64,000 bases of DNA, from assembly GCA_017590115.1 (NCBI GenBank), contig JAGGNK010011003.1, positions 1,934,558-1,998,557 on the forward strand, read 5' to 3'. Shown piece by piece: positions 1 to 12,189 of the stretch. Both the position numbers and the translations under genes were made by a program. The notes under the pieces were generated by a model. It searched no databases. It had not been told where the DNA came from and worked only from the letters and a program-made list of their open reading frames with translations. The stretch's first letter is position 1; each line of letters starts with the position of its first letter. Origin of the DNA: Montifringilla adamsi (taxonomy: Eukaryota; Chordata; Aves; Passeriformes; Passeridae).

Positions 1-115
1 GCTCACTTTTGGAATTCTATATATATTGAGGTCGAAAAATAAACTTCCCTTCTTTTTTACCTTGGAGGTTCCAGCGTGTGTGTCATTTTATTTCGTGTCC
101 TATTGCGACAAGCCC
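1..115 (+). mobile_element. 3' part of an avian ERV LTR
   Basis: The first bases closely match 2461-2565: a CTCACTTTTG start, an AATAAA signal, an ACCTTGGAG segment and a TTTCGTGTCCTA end. The shared AATAAA followed by a conserved tail is what an LTR R-U5 end looks like. The 5' part lies outside the window. The family name is not certain. Confidence 0.55.
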
Positions 116-375
116 GTTCCTGCTGCAGGGAGATGTGTTTCCCCACAATCCATCAGGCCAATGAGAGCTCTTATGGCTTTACTGCAGCCTCTCTGGAGCA
201 CTGATTGCACTGTGGTTAATGGCTCTGCACAGATACAGCTGCAGACGAGTTGCTCTGAGTGCCTGCAAGGGAGGTCAGCCAAGGGCATGTGTGATGTGCC
301 TGGGACTGCTGCCTGCTTGGGGAGGGCTGCAGAGCTCTGCATGCAGAGGAGGTGGGCAGAGGGGATGTGAGGGGC

Positions 376-608
376 TTTTTATTTCAAGGGAAATACAGGT
401 TGGATATTAGGAAAAAGTTTTTTACTGAAAGAGTGATAAAGTTCTGGAATGGCTGCCTGGGGAGGTGGTGCAGTCCCCATCCCTGGGTGTGTTTAACAAA
501 GCCTGGATGTGGCACTGGGTGCCAGGGTTGAGTTGAGGTGTTGTGGCTGGGTTGGACTCGATGAGCTTGAAGGTCTCTTCCAACTTTGTGATTCTGTGAT
601 GATTCTGA
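376..608 (+). mobile_element. CR1 LINE 3' end
   Basis: This is a 5'-truncated CR1 retroposon. It contains the typical motifs GGTTGGATATTAGGAAAAAG, ATAAAGTTCTGGAATGGCTGCC and the closing GGTTGGACTCGATGA...TGATTCTGTGATGATTCTG. It closely matches the 3' half of the copy at 7927-8463. Only the 3' end survives, so there is no reverse transcriptase coding. Confidence 0.9.
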
Positions 609-1654
609 GTGCCTGGGCAGACACAGACAGCCCTGCTGCTCTGGGTGGGACTCTTCTGAGTCCTGTGGGCTGCATTAAGGTTAGAAAATACTCTGCAAGG
701 AAAGGCATGTTACGAATGTGAGTGATGCTTCAATGCTCTGGGATAGCGTTGAGCGAATTGTGCTGCTTCCACTTGAACTTGAAAGGCCTTTGTCTGTGTT
801 CAGGCAGCTTTCACTGCTCTGATCACTCACTGCAGTTTAAAAGGCTGCCTGCACCCAACAGAGGTGTGCTGTGTCTGCTGCCCAAGAGGCAACAATCCTT
901 CCAAAATGTGCATAGGTGTCCCGGGCGGCAGGGACAAGCATTAGGGTCTGTGCAGCAAAGGCTGCACTGCCAACCACGCCAGCAGGCACTGCTAGAGACT
1001 GAGAAGAAAACATTCACCCTGAGCTGCAGCCGGAAAAAAAACAAGGTGCAGGGCTGAGGAGCAGACCCAAAAGGCAGCATCCCGACCGCTGTAATGACAT
1101 CTCTTGTGGCAGCAGCGGCTGCTGCCCGCAGCCCGAGTGCCCTCTGCTGTCACCAGGCAGGGACCCGAGCTGAGCAGGGGGACACAGCCCCAGCTGTCCT
1201 CCCCGCTGTGCCTGCCCTCTCTGTGCTGTTATGTGTGTTTGTTCCAGCCAGGTCCCAGAAGCTCCTGGAAGTCTATAACACACCCAAGATAGCTCAGCTA
1301 CCTTTGGAGGCATAAAATCAGCAGGGTGGCTTCTGTTGCAGTGTTGGAAACAAAAAGGTTTAATAAAAGGCAAAGTAACAAATAGAAAAACCGATCCAGG
1401 TGTAAGAGGTTTTTGCTCCTGGTAAAACACTTCACAAAAGCAATTAGTTTCTTTTTTCACGTCTTTTTCTAGTAAATTGCTTAGGTGGGATTTTTTGGCT
1501 TCTGTCCAATTAGCTGTCCTTAAGTTTGAGGTGGAGTCCCTTAGGCCTATGAGATGCCTTTTCACCTGATTGAGAGAAACTTCTGGGCTTCTTTCCTTTT
1601 CAGAGGGACAAAGGAGAGTTTTGCCACCCCATCAAGAAGGGGCACATTCCTACA
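609..1654. other. Intergenic stretch with possible antisense ERV remnant
   Basis: I see no supported gene. From about 1230 to 1650 the minus strand reads like the end of an LTR retroelement, with an ATTAAA signal near 1360 and a long open frame whose translation resembles nothing I know. It lies directly downstream of the minus-strand LTR at 1655-1940 and may belong to the same insertion. The rest (609-1230) is unremarkable sequence. Confidence 0.35.
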
Positions 1655-1940
1655 CCGTTGTCACTATAAGACACAAAAAACCACAAAGCAAACACGCTGC
1701 TGTTCTGGAGGTAAAAAAGGGGCAGTTCATTTTCTGACTCCAACATTTACAGATTTCCAAAAGTGACAGTGGACTGGAAGGTGAAAGTGCCACCTCTCCA
1801 ATGACACTGGACAAACCAACAGTCCATCAAATTTCTCCTCCTCCATAAAAGAATGCAAAACAATAAGTTGTTTACAGAAAAGTGTGTGAGAAAGTTTGTT
1901 ACAAGAATGTAAATATCAGAAGGCTTAGAAAACCTTAAAA
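1655..1940 (-). mobile_element. ERV LTR, minus orientation (one arm of an inverted pair)
   Basis: Read on the minus strand, this aligns along its length with the plus-strand copy at 2290-2565. Shared blocks are TCTAAGCCTTCTGAT, GGATGGACTGTTGGTTTG-like and GGAGTCAGAAAAT. The polyadenylation signal, AATAAA in the plus copy, is AATGAA here, and many substitutions separate the two. This copy therefore looks older or independently inserted. Confidence 0.6.
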
Positions 1941-2289
1941 AATCAGGGCGACACACCGTACCTGTGACATCTCTTCCTCAAGTGTCAGTCTTGATCATGA
2001 GCATGTTGTTCTGGTTGTGAAGCTCTGCTTTACACACAGGCTGGCTGTGGAAGGAGCTCAGCTCTCCTAGCAATCCTTGTGCTTGCCAGGTCCTGTGAGA
2101 CTTCCCAGCTGAACTCACTGTAGCTGTTCTCTCTGCAATTCCAAAGTGTGTCCCCAGCAGGAAAGCATCTTTAGGTCCTTATTTCCCTACTAGGAAAGGA
2201 GACTGAGGCAAGGGAGCCACTGCTCTGAGGACATCAGAAGGAACTAACTGGATGGAAGGAGAAGCAGGAATCAGGTTGTTACCCTGTTC

Positions 2290-2565
2290 TTCTAAGTTCT
2301 TCTAAGCCTTCTGATGTTTACATTTTTGTAACGGAGTTTCTCACACATTTTTATGTAAATATTAATTGTTTTGAATTCCTTTCTGGAGGAGGAGAGAATG
2401 GATGGACTGTTGGTTTGACCAGTGTCATGGGAGAGGTGGCAATTTCATCTTCCAATCCAGGCTCACTTTTGAAAGTCTATAAATATTGGAGTCAGAAAAT
2501 AAACTCCCTTCTTCTTACCTTGGAGTTCCAGTGTCATTTTATTTCGTGTCCTACTGTGCCATCAG
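2290..2565 (+). mobile_element. ERV LTR, plus orientation (second arm of inverted pair)
   Basis: It matches the reverse complement of 1655-1940, and its 3' part matches 1-115. It carries AATAAA in the expected R position, followed by a conserved tail ending in TTTCGTGTCCTAC. It is probably a solo LTR; no internal retroviral coding sequence lies on either side. Confidence 0.6.
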
Positions 2566-3340
2566 GTTAGCTCAGTGCCAAGGCTGATGACATTTGGGCT
2601 ACTTTGTCCCCTAAGGTACCTGTATGATGTGGGACAGCAGTGAAGGAGGTGTGGGAGTGGCTGCAAAGGGAGATGTGTGCCTCAGGGAGTGTTTCTTCAC
2701 TAGTCCAAGGCTTTCCAGTCCTTGGGAGGGTTTCTGCTCTTGACAAGCAAGGATAAATCCCTGGTTTTCCATCCCACTACCTGTGATCCTACTGCTATCT
2801 GACCCTGAGGTGATCTCATTTGGTTAGAGAGCATGGTGCCCATAACAAACACCAAGGTGTGGGTTCAAGCCTGTGTGGGCCATTTACTCAAGAGTTGGAC
2901 TCAGTGATCATTTTGGGTCCCTGCCAACTCAGAATAATCTGTCAAGCTGCCAATCTCTGCTACAATTTGTCTGCTGCAGCAGTTGATGCTCTGCTGTCCT
3001 GTCTTTCAGAAGTGCTATTCCCAGCCTCTGATTTAGAAGGAATCAAGTTTCTAAACTACCCTCCCTTTTACAACTGGCTAGAACAGCTGGGCTGCTAGCA
3101 ACAGGGAATTGTCAGATAGATTACTTTTATTCTCTCCCCCAAGTGTCCCATCCTCAGTCTTAAATTGCCTAGTGGGGGAGAAAACTCCTCAATCTGTCCA
3201 CATCCCCCCAGGTGGGTAGTAATAAATGTTTCATACAGAAAAATTCTATTAGACTTTACAGGAGATGTATGATAGTGCTTCCTTGCCAGGACCCCATATT
3301 GTTCTGTGCTGCTCCTCTGCAAGAGACTTGCTGTAGAAGT
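2566..3340. other. Intergenic, no feature seen
   Basis: Short unrelated open frames only. I found no splice-bounded conserved exon, no RNA gene and no clear repeat. Confidence 0.5.
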
Positions 3341-3344
3341 TAAT

Positions 3345-3452
3345 ATGGAAAAAAATCAACCAGCCAACCAACCAACCAAAAACCAAAACACCAAAAATCC
3401 CCCAAAACAAAACCAAAAACCAAAAAAAAAAAAACCAAAAAAACAAAAACAA

Positions 3453-3492
<40 letters not shown>

Positions 3493-3655
3493 AAAAAAAA
3501 AAAAAAAAAAAAAACCCAAAGAAACCAAAACAAAACAACAACAAAACCAACACAAAAAAAAAAACCAAACTCAACCAAAACCAACAACAACAAAAACACC
3601 TAAAAACCCCAAGGAGGGGAAAAAAACCCAAACCAGAAAACAAACTAACAAACTC
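3345..3655. repeat. A/C-rich low-complexity tract
   Basis: About 300 bp is almost entirely A and C on the plus strand, made of CCAA-type units followed by long A runs broken by single C bases. The core is 3425-3515. Open frames across it in several phases encode only Lys/Asn/Gln or, in reverse, Phe-rich low complexity, and are artefacts. Confidence 0.9.
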
Positions 3656-3659
3656 CTTT

Positions 3660-4965
3660 TAACTATAATGACATTTATATCCAAGATTAACTGTGGTGCG
3701 CTTTGTAGACAAGAAAATTACAGTGGTACAGCAGACACCAAGTAGAATCAGCTACCCAGGACTTCAGGTGCCAGCTGGTAAGAGCAGGACAGGGTTGTGG
3801 TGCTGTTCTAGGGCTTCTCTTGGTGCCTCTGAGTGTTAAAGCAGTCGGGGTAAGAGATTCCATGTGGTGTCTTGGCAAAGAGGGAAAGGCTCCTGTCCTA
3901 AACTCTCCAGTGCCATCATCCACCTTTCCATCCCACTGTGGGTGTCTGGAAAACACTTCTGTGTTCAGCACAGCTCAGCACTGCTGGGGTGCCCTGTGGG
4001 CATGATGTGCAAAAGAACAAGAGCCCTTTCTGCAGCTCTTGCTGCCATGACCAAGACTGGGAGGGGACCCTTTTATGTGGTTTTGGCTTTTTGGTATTTT
4101 TTTTCTTTCTTTATCATGAATGTTTCAGCAAGACTCAATCTTCGTGTTTTAATGGTCAGATTTCTAAATACCCTGTGTTTGGGGGATGCAAATATCTGAT
4201 ATAAATCACTTGGGCAGACCTCTTTCTGTGTGTACAGCACACATCTGCATTGGTCACCAGTGTCCCCAGAAGCTACTGTGTAGTGTCACACAGCTGCTTG
4301 CTGGTGTTGGTACAGCAGAAAGCAGAAGTCACCTTGAAATGGTGGGTGACAGAGCCCTGCAGCAGCTGGGAGATTTAATACAGGTAAGGCCTTTTGCCAG
4401 AGTTACACTTAGTTTCTGTAATCCTATGAAATTGCACCATCTCAATTTCCATGAAGTCTGTAAGGGGTGAGAAGCCATCACCCTCCTGCACTCTGTCTGT
4501 CTCTGGGTGAATTGACATCACCTTGGAACTGGGTGTACATGTACGGTGCAGTGTGTTCAGACTTACAGTGTTTGATCAAAATTCAAAAGGCATCTGGAAC
4601 AAAATAAAAAAAAACAACATGAGCAAGACTTTTTTTTTTTTCCCCATGTACCCAGACACTTGCTTTGGGAATCTAGTACTGGCATGGCTGAATGTGAGGA
4701 GTAATTGCTCCCCTGAGGTCAGCCCTGGCTTTTGTGAGCAGCTCTGTGAAGCAGAGGTGGCTGCTCTCTGCAGTGAGGCTGCAGGCACTGAGTGTCTGGG
4801 AAAACACCTCTTGGAGGGGAGTGGGAAGGTCAGGACGAGCTTTGCAGGTGGCCCCTGACAGCAAATGTGAACACGGGGATATCCTAGGGTTATGATGCTT
4901 GTATCCCCAATTGTGTGTTCTGTTTATGCTGGATATTATGTTCTGTGCCTTCAAGACTGGCTCTG
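3660..4965. other. Intergenic, no feature seen
   Basis: Unique-looking sequence without a supported exon, RNA gene or recognisable repeat. Confidence 0.45.
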
Positions 4966-4969
4966 AAAA

Positions 4970-5535
4970 GTTTTGTTTTGTTTTGTTTTGTTATCGGCCT
5001 GCTCACTCCCCCACGGCTGGCGGGACACTGACGGGGCAGTACATAGTGCGGCTTTTGCTTTTTGCTCTGGTTTTCGCTTTGTTCTTGCTCCTGCTTTGCT
5101 CCTGCTTTGCTCTTGCTTTTGCTCCTGCTTGTTAGTTAGTCTGCCTAGGCAGTCCGAGTTTTCCCTGGACTGTTTTTCTTTGCTTTTCTTGGAACCACTC
5201 GAGCCTGCTCCGGACTGGCACCTGGGAAACACCGAGAGTTTTCATCTTGTGGCTGCAGCAGCCACACCCAGAGCCGGAGGGACCAATAACAGAGTGACCA
5301 CTACCAGGAGAGACTTTCTGAATTTGCCATCTTTTTCAGAGTGGTGAAAGACTGTTGTCATCTGGTATTGTTCATTTTGTGTGCTGGAGGTGCTTTGCCT
5401 GTTAAATAAACAGGTTCTTTCCACTTCTCTCTGAGGAATCCTTCCCGAAGCGGTTATGGGGAGGGTCCGTGTGGGTTTGCTTTCTGGGGGGTCCCCTTTG
5501 GAGGTTTTCTCCCAAATTTGCCCTAAACCAGGACA
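4970..5535 (+). mobile_element. ERVL-like avian LTR
   Basis: The right half has the layout of a widespread avian LTR: TGTTAAATAAACAGGTT (AATAAA signal), then a segment with CCCCTTTGGAGGTTTTCTCC, ending CCCTAAACCAGGACA at 5535. The left part contains a GCTTTGCTCCT-type imperfect repeat (5050-5130), usual for the U3/R of such elements. The 5' boundary is uncertain and no target-site duplication was assigned. The match is from memory of the family. Confidence 0.6.
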
Positions 5536-7250
5536 GGGGGGTACTAGCATAAAGAGGGAGTGCTGGGAGAACAGAGCTCAGGCAGCTGGGTTCATTTTAA
5601 CAGAGCTGCTGGGGAGGCTGTGTGAGTTTAGTGCTTCAGCCCAGATAAACCCAAAGGGGGGACCATGGTCCTACCCCATATGTACAAGGGCCACAGTATC
5701 TGAAGGCTTTATCCTGACTGTAGGATGGTGACTTAGGAGAGGTTCAGTCTAACAATTGCATTAAGGTGTGAAATATTGATCCCCTCACTATACTGATTCC
5801 TTAGGGACAAATGGAAATTGTTTCTTCTGTGGGGCAGGGAGTTGGCAAGAGCTGATTATTAACTAAAAGTTGCACTAAAGGCTAAGGGTGGGTAAAGCAG
5901 CACTGCATGACAGTGTGTGCAGGGGTAAGGGAAGGGAAACAACTACATTCTGAACTGATTCTGGTGCCTCCTGGGCCAGAACTGAGGTTGAACTCACAGC
6001 AGAGCTAGTGACAAATGACCTGGAAGGTGTGCAGCAGGGCTGGGCTCTGTAGAAGCCTTCCTGTACCTTCTCCGTGCCTTGAATGAATTCCCACTCTGTT
6101 TGAAATGCACTTCTGCTTGCTGTTACACTGCAGACCCACTGCACATCAAGTGCCTCCCATGGGCCCAGGGGAACAGAGCAGGGACCTCCTTCAGGGACAC
6201 CCATGGTATTACACACAGCAGTGACTGCTGCTTTTGGAAAGAACTGGCTGACATGCTCCACATCATCAGAAGACGGATGCTTGAGCACAGGGGACAAATA
6301 CCCAGTACAAAAGAAGAAATCCACACACAATTGTGTCACTTTATTATGCTTGCCTGGACTCTGTGTGTGTGGCACCCAGGTGCAGTTGTGCAGGAAGCCT
6401 GAGGAAGCAGCATGCACAGGGTCCAGGTGGGAAGCTCCTTCCTTTGGCTGCAGGCAGCAGCAGTCACTACACGTGTCAAGAGGCACTCAAATGGCAGCCC
6501 AGGGAGGGAAGACACATGGACACAAAAACAGACTTTCTTTAGACAACACCAGCTCTGTTAGGGAATGCTCTTCTGAGTGGAATAATAGCAGGGACAGTCT
6601 TGGTTCAGGAAAGCTTAGGGGTCTGTTCAGGATGGGGCACACAGCCCTGAGTGATATCAAGAAGCTCAGGTGGGAGACTGAAGTGCTGTCTTGTCAGCAA
6701 GCACTGGCAGAGGCAGACTGTACCTGCAGACACGGTCAGCAGAGGTGGAGCGAGGCCAGCAGCTCTCTGTGTCCTGCTAGCAGAGTCACACTGGATGACC
6801 AGGATGCTTGTTGCAAGCAGCTTGCAGAGGCTGGGAAGGGGTAAATTAGTTTGTTTTCATTTGTTTCTGGACCCCATCCCAAATATTTTCTAACCCACTT
6901 CCCGAAGTTGCTGTCATCTCTCTCACTGCCAGCAATTACTCTTGGATGCCATCTATCTGAAGGAGCCAAATGCAGCCCCAGGGCTGGACACCAGACATGT
7001 TTCTCTTTCCAACATTTCCCTTGATAAACGGATGCTGGGAACAGTGTAAGAGAAAAGGATTCAACCTCTCTTGCTTTGCACTGTCACTAAAAATTAAACT
7101 AACAGTATTGACAGCCAAGCTAGAGCCCCTCTGTGGTAAAGAATGTTACCTTTCGATAAATGAAGAAGCCAAGGTTCTCACTGCAGGTCATGGAAACAGT
7201 TGGGGACAGGGCTCTGGGTTTCCCTGGTATGTTTTGAGACACAGGGTCTG
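5536..7250. other. Intergenic region downstream of FBXO2
   Basis: No exon could be supported. Open frames at 5875-6486 (minus) and 6203-6844 (plus) lack family similarity, splice context and protein-like composition. Confidence 0.45.
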
Positions 7251-7258
7251 TGGTTTTC

Positions 7259-7264
7259 TTTATT
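7259..7264 (-). terminator. FBXO2: Candidate FBXO2 polyadenylation signal
   Basis: TTTATT on the plus strand reads AATAAA on the minus strand, about 400 bp beyond the FBXO2 stop codon. Other AATAAA copies exist further away, so the true site is unproven. Confidence 0.35.
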
Positions 7265-7661
7265 CTTTTCTTCCCACTCTACCTTCCAGAAAATATACTT
7301 AAAGTATCCCTTCAAGTTAAGGAGTGCCCAAGTCAGGGAAGCAGGCAGGAGAGACAGCTGACTCAGGCTGGGTGCCAGGGATTAGAGACTAACAGAGGAG
7401 GTCTGCAGGATTTTTAGGTGATCTCCTCTCTGACAGAGAACACCAGTGCAAGTGGTGAGGCTGAGTCTTGTGGTGCATTCACAAATTCATTCACATTCTT
7501 TGCACAGTCCCCCTGAGGAAGGATGGGTGGTGGCTCCTGGCATCCTATGCAGAAAGGCCATTTGCTCTATAGCCAGCAGCAGCACCATGCAGAAACCATC
7601 CAAAGGCTAGGGATGCCCTGAGGGAAGTCAAGTCCAGCATGCAGATGGTGGTTGAGCAGGG

Positions 7662-10600
7662 CTATGGCTCTACTGTCACGCTGCTGTGGGTGACACGGAC
7701 GCCGTACCAGCCCTTCCAGAACAGCGTGTCCTGGCCCCCGTGCTCAAAGCGCACAAAGCGCACCCCGGGCCCGTAGCTGGAAAAGGTGTGAGAGATCTTT
7801 GGGACAAGAGACAAAAACAGTTGTTAGTAAGTGTCAAACCACCACACACCTACTGCTGTTCAGTGCACAGAGCCTTCAGCCCCACTGGCCACAGTCAGAG
7901 CTACCAGCCTGGGTAACAGTGGGAGAAGCTTTGATCCCATTGTTCCAAGGCCACCGAATCACTCCCAGCTGGACATTGTGTGTCCAGTTCTGGGCCCCCA
8001 GTCTAGGAAAGACATTGAGATGCTTGAGCACATCCAGAGGGGGCAACGAGGCTGGTGAGGGGCTGGGAACACAAACCCTGTGAGGAACTACTGAGGGAGC
8101 TGGGGTGCTCAGCTGGAGAAAAGGAGACTCAGGGGTGACCTTATCACTCTGCACAGCTCCTGAAAGGTGGCTGTGCTCAGCTGGGGCTGGGCTCTTTCTC
8201 CAGGAACTGACAGAACCAGAGGACACAGCCTCAAGCTGCTTCAACGGAAATATAGGTTGGATATTAGGAAAAAGATTTTCACACAAAGGGTGATAAAGTT
8301 CTGGAATGGCTGCCCAGGGAGGTGGTGGAGTCACCAGCCCTGGGTGTGTTTAACAAAGCCTGGATGTGGCACTGGGTGCCAGGGTTGAGTTGGGGTGTTG
8401 GGGCTGGGCTGGATTCGATGATCTTGAAGGTCTCTTCCAGCCTTGTGATTCTGTGATTCTGTGACACCTCCTTACACCTGCTAATGGTGACTCAGCAAGT
8501 TTCCTGTAAAGCAGCCTCCCTTTTCCTTTTTCAATCATAGGATCATGGCTCCAGAGAACACATGACAGAGCTTTCTCCTCCTCTTAGAGAATTCTTCTGC
8601 TTAAAAATATTCCTGATTCATGTAGGTTGGGTGTCACCTGCTGAGCCCATACCTGTAACTCACCTCAGTCCAGTTGGCATCATTTCCCTCTGGGATGGTG
8701 ACAGTGTCACTTTTGTACTCAGCCAGCACATCCTCATTCTCAGAGAGCAGCTTCACACACAGCTCATAGAGGCAGCCAGCATCACTGCGTCCTGCATACC
8801 TACAAGGAGAGCCAAGGTGTTGCCATTACCTCTAAGAGCTCTGCAAAGGCTCCACCATGCTCACCACGTCACTGAGGCCTTGCTTTGAGATGGAAATCTG
8901 CAATGGTTCTTAGCCCAGCCCACCACCTCCCCTCACTGACCACAGGAACCTGGGCTTGGAGTTCATGTGCTCCAACAGTTCAAAGCCTGTGAACTGCCTG
9001 TGAGTCCTGTCCCACATCCAGGATCCTGGCAGATGAGGTTTTAAGGCCCAATATCTAAATAAGGTCTATGCCTGCCCTCTCTTCCTTATCTTACTTAACC
9101 CTCTGCCTGTCCTCAGAGCCTTCCTTAATACTTACCAGTCTCTTACCATGATTTTAGGCTGGGTTGTATCCATCAGCTCTTCCCAGTAGCCCTCAGCCCT
9201 GAGGTCAATGACCTGAGCCTTTCGACACCACCTGAAACACAAGATGCCAATTGGTATCACAGTCTCTCCTGGGACTGGGAGAACCAAAAATGCCCCCTTT
9301 CCTGAGTAAGAGAAGAAAGCAGCCTTACTCATAAGATGTGACAAAGTATTTATGGACTTCTTCACTAGGAAATTCTTTTCCAAAGTCCCCTGGGAGCTCT
9401 TCAATTTTCCAGCCATCACCTCCATTCTCTACCTCTCCCCAGTGCTCCAAACCTTCTGCAAATGGCAGGAAAGAGACTTGGATGAGTCCTGTGCATGTTC
9501 CCACTGGAACCTTCCTCTGCCTTATGAAAGTTTGATATTAGACACAGCACTGATTTGATATGTAGACTATGGATATGTTTGTTAAGTAGAGGTCAGGCAA
9601 AAACCTTTAGTCTGACTGAGCCTAATCACTCCAAACTTTAACATTCCCCAGCAAGGGGCTGTGTATGGGGGGGTAGAAGTACTACAGGGAGAGAATTTAG
9701 GTATTCTGAACAGTGTCACCATTTTCAGTGTCACAGCACACAAAGACTCTGGGGACAGATGCTGATTGCTTTATTTCTAAGTTTTATAAAGCACTGAGTG
9801 GTATTTTCTGAAGCAAAGACCTTAAACATCAGTGTTTTCAAGAGAGAAACCTGGATGTTGGAAAAGCTTGCAGAAGGTCACTTGTAAACAAAATGGGGGA
9901 GCTGTGTTGATACTGCTTTGGTCTGTGATGTGTGAAATTGTTGCTGTTTGGGTTGTGAGGCTTGGTTACTTCTGCTTATTGCTAAGCAGCTTATAGCTCT
10001 GGCAAGTGAAGGTCATAGATTCAGAATAATGGCACATGGGGTGTGTGCCCAGTCTGTAACACGGGCTGAGGTGAGGAGGGTAAAAACATGACTGGCCTGA
10101 GCTGCTGCAAGGAAAGAAGCCTGAAGGGCTTGGTGAGCTGAGGGCAGACTCACCCCTGAGCTGGGAAAGGCTTCATCTCTCCTGTCATGGCTTAGCAAGA
10201 AGCAATAGAGAAACAAATGCCACAGCCATTACTGTGTTGGATGGTTTCTACACAGGACATCTTTGTGTCTCAAACATGATCCTTGCAGAGGTTAGATAAA
10301 GTTAATGTTATGTAAAGCCCTTTGCAAAGGCTGATTATCAAGGGCCTTTGTGCTCATTAAATGATTTGGCTGCACGGATTGAGTGACTTGACTCTTGGGC
10401 AGGGAGAAAATTCTGCAACCTGACAGCAACTAAGATCTATTTTCACAGACTAGCCAAACACAATTCTCAGTGCCTGGTCACCTCTCTGACACCCTGAAGC
10501 TTGTTGTGATGTCTCTCACCTTCACCACATGGGTTCTTGATGAGATTCTTCCTTTTCTTACTCAGGAAGTAGAAGCTTTGCCAGTTCTCTGCATCTGACT

Positions 10601-10763
10601 CTGCTCTGGTGAGGCCTTCCTGCTGACACTTGAGGATCCAAAGTGCAGCTCCATCAACCAGGTTCTTCCACTGGCAGCAGACCAGGCGGCACACCAGCAC
10701 CAGCTCCACAGCAGGGAGGGAGGCCAGGATTCGGATCAGGACTGCTTCAGGGAGGGACTCCAT
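7662..10763 (-). CDS. FBXO2: FBXO2, glycoprotein-recognising F-box protein (245 aa, 5 coding exons)
   Basis: Coding exons on the minus strand are 10520-10763, 9329-9455, 9136-9231, 8664-8799 and 7662-7796. All have GT-AG borders and joining phases, giving 738 nt. Residues 1-45 are an F-box (LPEAVL start, CRLVC core) that docks SKP1. Residues from about 65 form the F-box-associated sugar-binding domain. Blocks such as WCRKAQVIDL, AEGYWEEL, SDAGCLYEL and FEHGGQDT identify FBXO2 rather than FBXO6. The protein is the substrate receptor of an SCF E3 ligase that recognises high-mannose N-glycans on misfolded glycoproteins in the cytosol. Of the two aromatic residues described as contacting chitobiose in mouse (Tyr-Trp), the Trp is kept (W228) but the Tyr is Phe (F227). 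The acidic N-terminal extension of mammalian FBXO2 (296 aa in human) is absent: the first ATG stands directly before the F-box. A 5' noncoding exon probably ends at 12205. Confidence 0.95.
7927..8463 (+). mobile_element. CR1 LINE 3' end in FBXO2 intron 4
   Basis: About 540 bp of a 5'-truncated CR1, antisense to FBXO2. Typical blocks are GTCCAGTTCTGGGCCCCCAG, GATATTAGGAAAAAGATTTT, AAAGTTCTGGAATGGCTGCC and the end GATTCTGTGATTCTGTGAC. It is longer and closer to the usual consensus than the copy at 376-608. Confidence 0.93.
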
Positions 10764-12189
10764 CCCTGGGGTAGGCTGGGCACAGCTGGCTGAGACAGAG
10801 GGTGCAAAGGAATGGTGAGGGTTTCCCACCCTCAACAATGCCAGACAATGATGCACTAGGAAAAAAAAGGGAAAATAAATATGTTATCTGAAGGCATGAT
10901 TTGGATTCCTAGCCTCAAGGTCTCCTGTTCCCCATTACATTAATATCCTGATGCAGATTACTATTTTTATATTCTAAGTAAAAGCCCTGAATGAAATCTG
11001 CCCACAAAATGTATGTATTTGACCACTGAGTTTGTTCATTTTCCAGGCTGGAATCAGTCCTTCCAGAATCTCTGCTGCTGCAAAAATCAGCTTCCTAGTA
11101 ATGATTTCCTCTGCAGAGGAAGGCACATGGGTGTTTGTTCTGCCTTTAAGAACAGCCCTGACAACAAATGCTGCAAAGCAGTACTCAGATATTCCAGCTT
11201 CTTGCCAGGTACCTCTGCAGTGGTTCATTCTATAGCTGACAGTCTTTCCCTCAGAGTGCTGGCACTTAATCAGGAGCCTGTATAAAGTAAAGGTCTGAAC
11301 ATAACTGAAAATAACTCAGCTGATATTCTCTAATATCCTAATGTCTATGGCCTCATAACTGGAGGAATGAAGTCAGAAGTGTTTGCTCTAACTCCATGTG
11401 CTAATTCTGAACTCCAAACAGCTCTCTGCTGCCCTGAGGTCCAGTCCAGGTGCTGCAGGGCTATGGAAAGATGAGTGTGCAGATTCAGAGCCCATGTCAT
11501 CTGTGAGGGATGCACTGTGACACTGCTTTTATGTCAGCTGAGTCCTGGTGCTGGGAAGCTGCTGAGATTGCAGCAAACCACACAGATGCGGCCAAACTCC
11601 TCAGGAATGACTCATTAAGCCTGGGAGAGCACTAAGAACAGAGGTGAAATACCCTGGCATGCAACTAAACAAAATACAGCGGTGCCAAACCTGGCAAGGA
11701 AGGGAAGAAACTGGGAGTCACTGCTGGAGCAGCATCCTACATCTACACGTTCAGATGTGTCCTCTATCTGCACTGCAGCCAGCAGGGGCAAACTGTAACT
11801 TAAACCTCCCTGGCTTTTATGGAGACAGCATTAGTGATTTGTTATTCTCCCCACACTTCCAACCTTCAACCACAGTCCCGAAGGCCAAAACGCAATTTTT
11901 TAAAAGTAGGCGGGAGGGATCATGCTGGTTTCATCTCGTACAGGAATTTCAGAAGCCTCTCCTGCTCCCTGCCTGCTGTTAGCCAGGCTTCCCCTCGCAC
12001 TCGGGAGAGGAGCGGAGGTGCCTTTCCTTCCCCGCCGAGGCAAGCATCCAAACCGGGAAGGCTTTGCATCAGGACATGCTCCCGGCAGCGCCCACCCCCT
12101 GACGCGTTCGGGGTACACGCGTGTCCCTCCTCCTTCCCCAGCGCTGCCCAGGAGACACCCGGGCAAACCCGCGGAGGCTCAGGGGAGGC

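Noticed and set aside
1014..1565. 183-codon minus-strand frame
   Set aside because: It overlaps probable ERV-derived and GC-rich sequence and resembles no protein known to me.
6203..6844. 213-codon plus-strand frame in intergenic DNA
   Set aside because: No similarity, no splice or promoter context, and a competing 203-codon frame overlaps on the other strand.
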